Shown piece after piece: positions 13,645 through 14,839 of a stretch of 14,839 nucleotides of DNA (its first letter is position 1; every line of letters starts with the position of its first letter). The notes beneath the pieces were generated by a model. The model did no database searches. It was given only the letters and a program-made list of their open reading frames with translations, and was not told the origin of the DNA. The DNA comes from DALYLB01 sp046154695 (GTDB lineage: Bacteria > Acidobacteriota > Blastocatellia > RBC074): the NCBI GenBank assembly GCA_046154695.1, contig JBJXFI010000092.1, positions 1-14,839 of the forward strand, read 5' to 3'. Position numbers and translations under genes: made by a program.

Positions 13645-14787
13645 TCAATAGCGCAGAATTGCCGCAATCTGCATGCTGTCGGGCATCTGTTCGGGTTTCA
13701 CGACGAAGACCGTGCCGCCATGCGCAAGCGTTTGCAGCGCGGCTCGATCGAGCAGGTCTTCATCGCCGGGCTCCGCCTCGCGGTGCATTTCAATCGCCTG
13801 CTCCGCCGCGTCGTAATGGCCCCAACGATGCACGCCCACCGGTACAAAGAGCGTCCCGACGCGGCCCTGCATGGCGGCGGTGACGGCTTCATCGACGCGA
13901 TTGATCGTGCGGCCCGTGCCCTGCATTTGAAGATACAAGGCCCGGGCCTGGTCGCTCGATTGCTGGTGCTGCGGTTCGACGATCGCCCACGCCCGGGCCA
14001 ATAACTCACTCGCGGGCATATGTTCCGGGTTCCCATGTATTCCCTCCGCCAGCAGATGCGGATAGGTATTGGCTTCGCGGTAGATCGGCAGCAGGTATTC
14101 GACGCCCGCCAGGACGAGCGGCGTATGGCTCTCCGTAAGATGGTCGCGCAAGTGCGCGTTAAGCTGATGGAAAAAGCGCAGCATCCGGTCTTTGGTTTCT
14201 GTATTCGGATCGCTATGCCCGTGTATGATTCCGCCGCGTTTGCCCCGCGCCGGGCCCTGAAATTGCAATTGCTGCTGGGCCTCTTCCTTGCCGAGAGCAT
14301 CGACGAGGTTCAAGGGCATGCCGGGCATCTCCAGCTCCCGCAGGCGGTAGCGCGTCCCCTCGAAAAACGCGACATGGTTCTGACTGAGCGTCAGCAGATG
14401 ATAGTTGCCCGAACCGCTCAACACCCGCAGCAAGGGCTTGAGATGAAACCGCTCGGTGACAATGGTCAATTCGGGCACATCCATCGGCAGCCTGTAGCAG
14501 CGGAAAAAATCCTGGTGGAGGAAGACCGCCAAACCATCGCTCTGCTGCTGCCAGAACGGCTCGTTCGTCAGAAGCTCCTGCATCGGACGCAGCGATCTTC
14601 GCGCCGCCTCCTCCTCCACGCCCAATGAGAGCAGTTGGTGTTCGGCGGCCCGCAACGAATTCTTGAAACGGACCGGATCCTGCCGCACCTCCGCCCCGCC
14701 GCGGTGGGTCGGTAAATAGAGCGATACGCACCATTGGCCGGCCTGATTCAGCAATAAACGCAAGTCTTCCTGGGTCAAATTGTTCAT
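13645..14787 (-). CDS. baeRF3-like protein (bacterial relative of archaeo-eukaryotic release factor eRF1)
   Basis: The 380-residue protein fits the bacterial archaeo-eukaryotic release factor family 3 pattern. The N-terminus has VSLYLPTHRGG and Q-D-P-V-R-F-K-N-x-L-R, followed by a charged helix pair. The middle has the NYHLLTLSQNHVAFFEG strand-turn-strand. A loop at 182-194 (GKRGGIIHGHSDP) precedes the helix DRMLRFFHQLNAHLRDHL, and PLVLAGVEYLLPIYREAN follows. The end, with V-G-T-L-F-V-P-V-G and G-G-T-V-F-V-V, matches the release-factor C-terminal fold. No GGQ peptidyl-hydrolysis motif is visible, as in other baeRF members, so it is not expected to be an ordinary termination factor. Ribosome rescue or stress roles are proposed for the family but not shown here. 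AAGAGG lies 6 nt before the start. A long purine-rich leader precedes it, and a strong terminator follows the stop. Confidence 0.8.
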   Translation of the reverse strand: MNNLTQEDLRLLLNQAGQWCVSLYLPTHRGGAEVRQDPVRFKNSLRAAEHQLLSLGVEEEAARRSLRPMQELLTNEPFWQQQSDGLAVFLHQDFFRCYRLPMDVPELTIVTERFHLKPLLRVLSGSGNYHLLTLSQNHVAFFEGTRYRLRELEMPGMPLNLVDALGKEEAQQQLQFQGPARGKRGGIIHGHSDPNTETKDRMLRFFHQLNAHLRDHLTESHTPLVLAGVEYLLPIYREANTYPHLLAEGIHGNPEHMPASELLARAWAIVEPQHQQSSDQARALYLQMQGTGRTINRVDEAVTAAMQGRVGTLFVPVGVHRWGHYDAAEQAIEMHREAEPGDEDLLDRAALQTLAHGGTVFVVKPEQMPDSMQIAAILRY

Positions 14788-14793
14788 AAGCAG

Positions 14794-14839
14794 CCTCTTC
14801 TTCTTTTTCTTCTTTTTCTTCTTTACCTTCTTCTTTCCC
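14794..14839. repeat. Polypyrimidine/polypurine tract upstream of the baeRF3-like gene
   Basis: The plus strand is all C/T from 14794 to 14824 and again from 14826 to the window edge, broken by one A at 14825. Much of it is built from the short unit TTCTTTTTC in 9-bp period. On the coding strand it is a GAA/AAG-rich leader that includes the ribosome-binding site. Simple repeats like this can change length by slippage. The tract may continue past the window. Confidence 0.75.

Noticed and set aside
12983..13648. 221-codon minus-strand frame across the BON gene and repeat D
   Set aside because: Its end is repeat-encoded T-E-Q-T-E-I-T-E sequence, and it is antisense to a BON gene with a strong ribosome-binding site.
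1..14839. tRNA, rRNA or riboswitch
   Set aside because: Reading the gene-free stretches on both strands, I recognised no conserved tRNA, rRNA or known riboswitch core. A covariance-model search would settle this.

Overview
The window reads as chromosomal DNA from a GC-rich, probably soil- or sediment-dwelling Gram-negative bacterium. Acidobacteriota (Blastocatellia-like) is my best guess. The basis is a giant hybrid sensor kinase with a double Reg_prop propeller, a Tat-type enolase-superfamily protein, a lone secreted sulfatase, a baeRF3-type release-factor relative, and many spaced hairpin repeats between genes. This is an inference: no rRNA or other marker gene is present.

Layout. Positions 1-321 hold a hairpin repeat (copy A) and a second, unrelated long stem-loop. 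A co-directional block follows: a TerB-like protein (322-933), a CPA1 Na+/H+ antiporter (1011-2642) and a Tat-signal mandelate-racemase-like enolase-superfamily protein (2697-3953). The gap 3954-4454 holds repeat copy B, an AT-rich leader and a perfect 8-3-8 dyad. It precedes a 1352-residue hybrid histidine kinase (4455-8513) with 14 propeller repeats, Y_Y_Y, a membrane helix, PAS, HisKA, HATPase and receiver. A LacI-family repressor (8770-9801, minus) is divergent from a sulfatase (10019-11440). Their shared region carries two operator-like palindromes 31 bp apart, one of them lying inside a recognisable sulfatase promoter. Then come repeat copy C, a tandem universal stress protein (11838-12731), repeat copy D (inverted), a BON-domain protein (13202-13540), a convergent terminator and a baeRF3-like protein (13645-14787, minus).

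Functional themes. The first is sensing and breakdown of an external, possibly sulfated, carbohydrate: propeller sensor kinase, sulfatase under LacI control, and possibly the enolase-superfamily enzyme. The second is stress and homeostasis: TerB-like, Na+/H+ antiporter, Usp, BON and baeRF3.

The least explained structure is the roughly 192-bp hairpin repeat family. It has four copies in about 13 kb, all intergenic. Each is built from 9-bp ACGGAAnnn units arranged as an inverted repeat around a conserved 33-nt loop. In the best-preserved copy, short terminal inverted repeats bound the element. I found no complete novel defence or biosynthetic system in the window.
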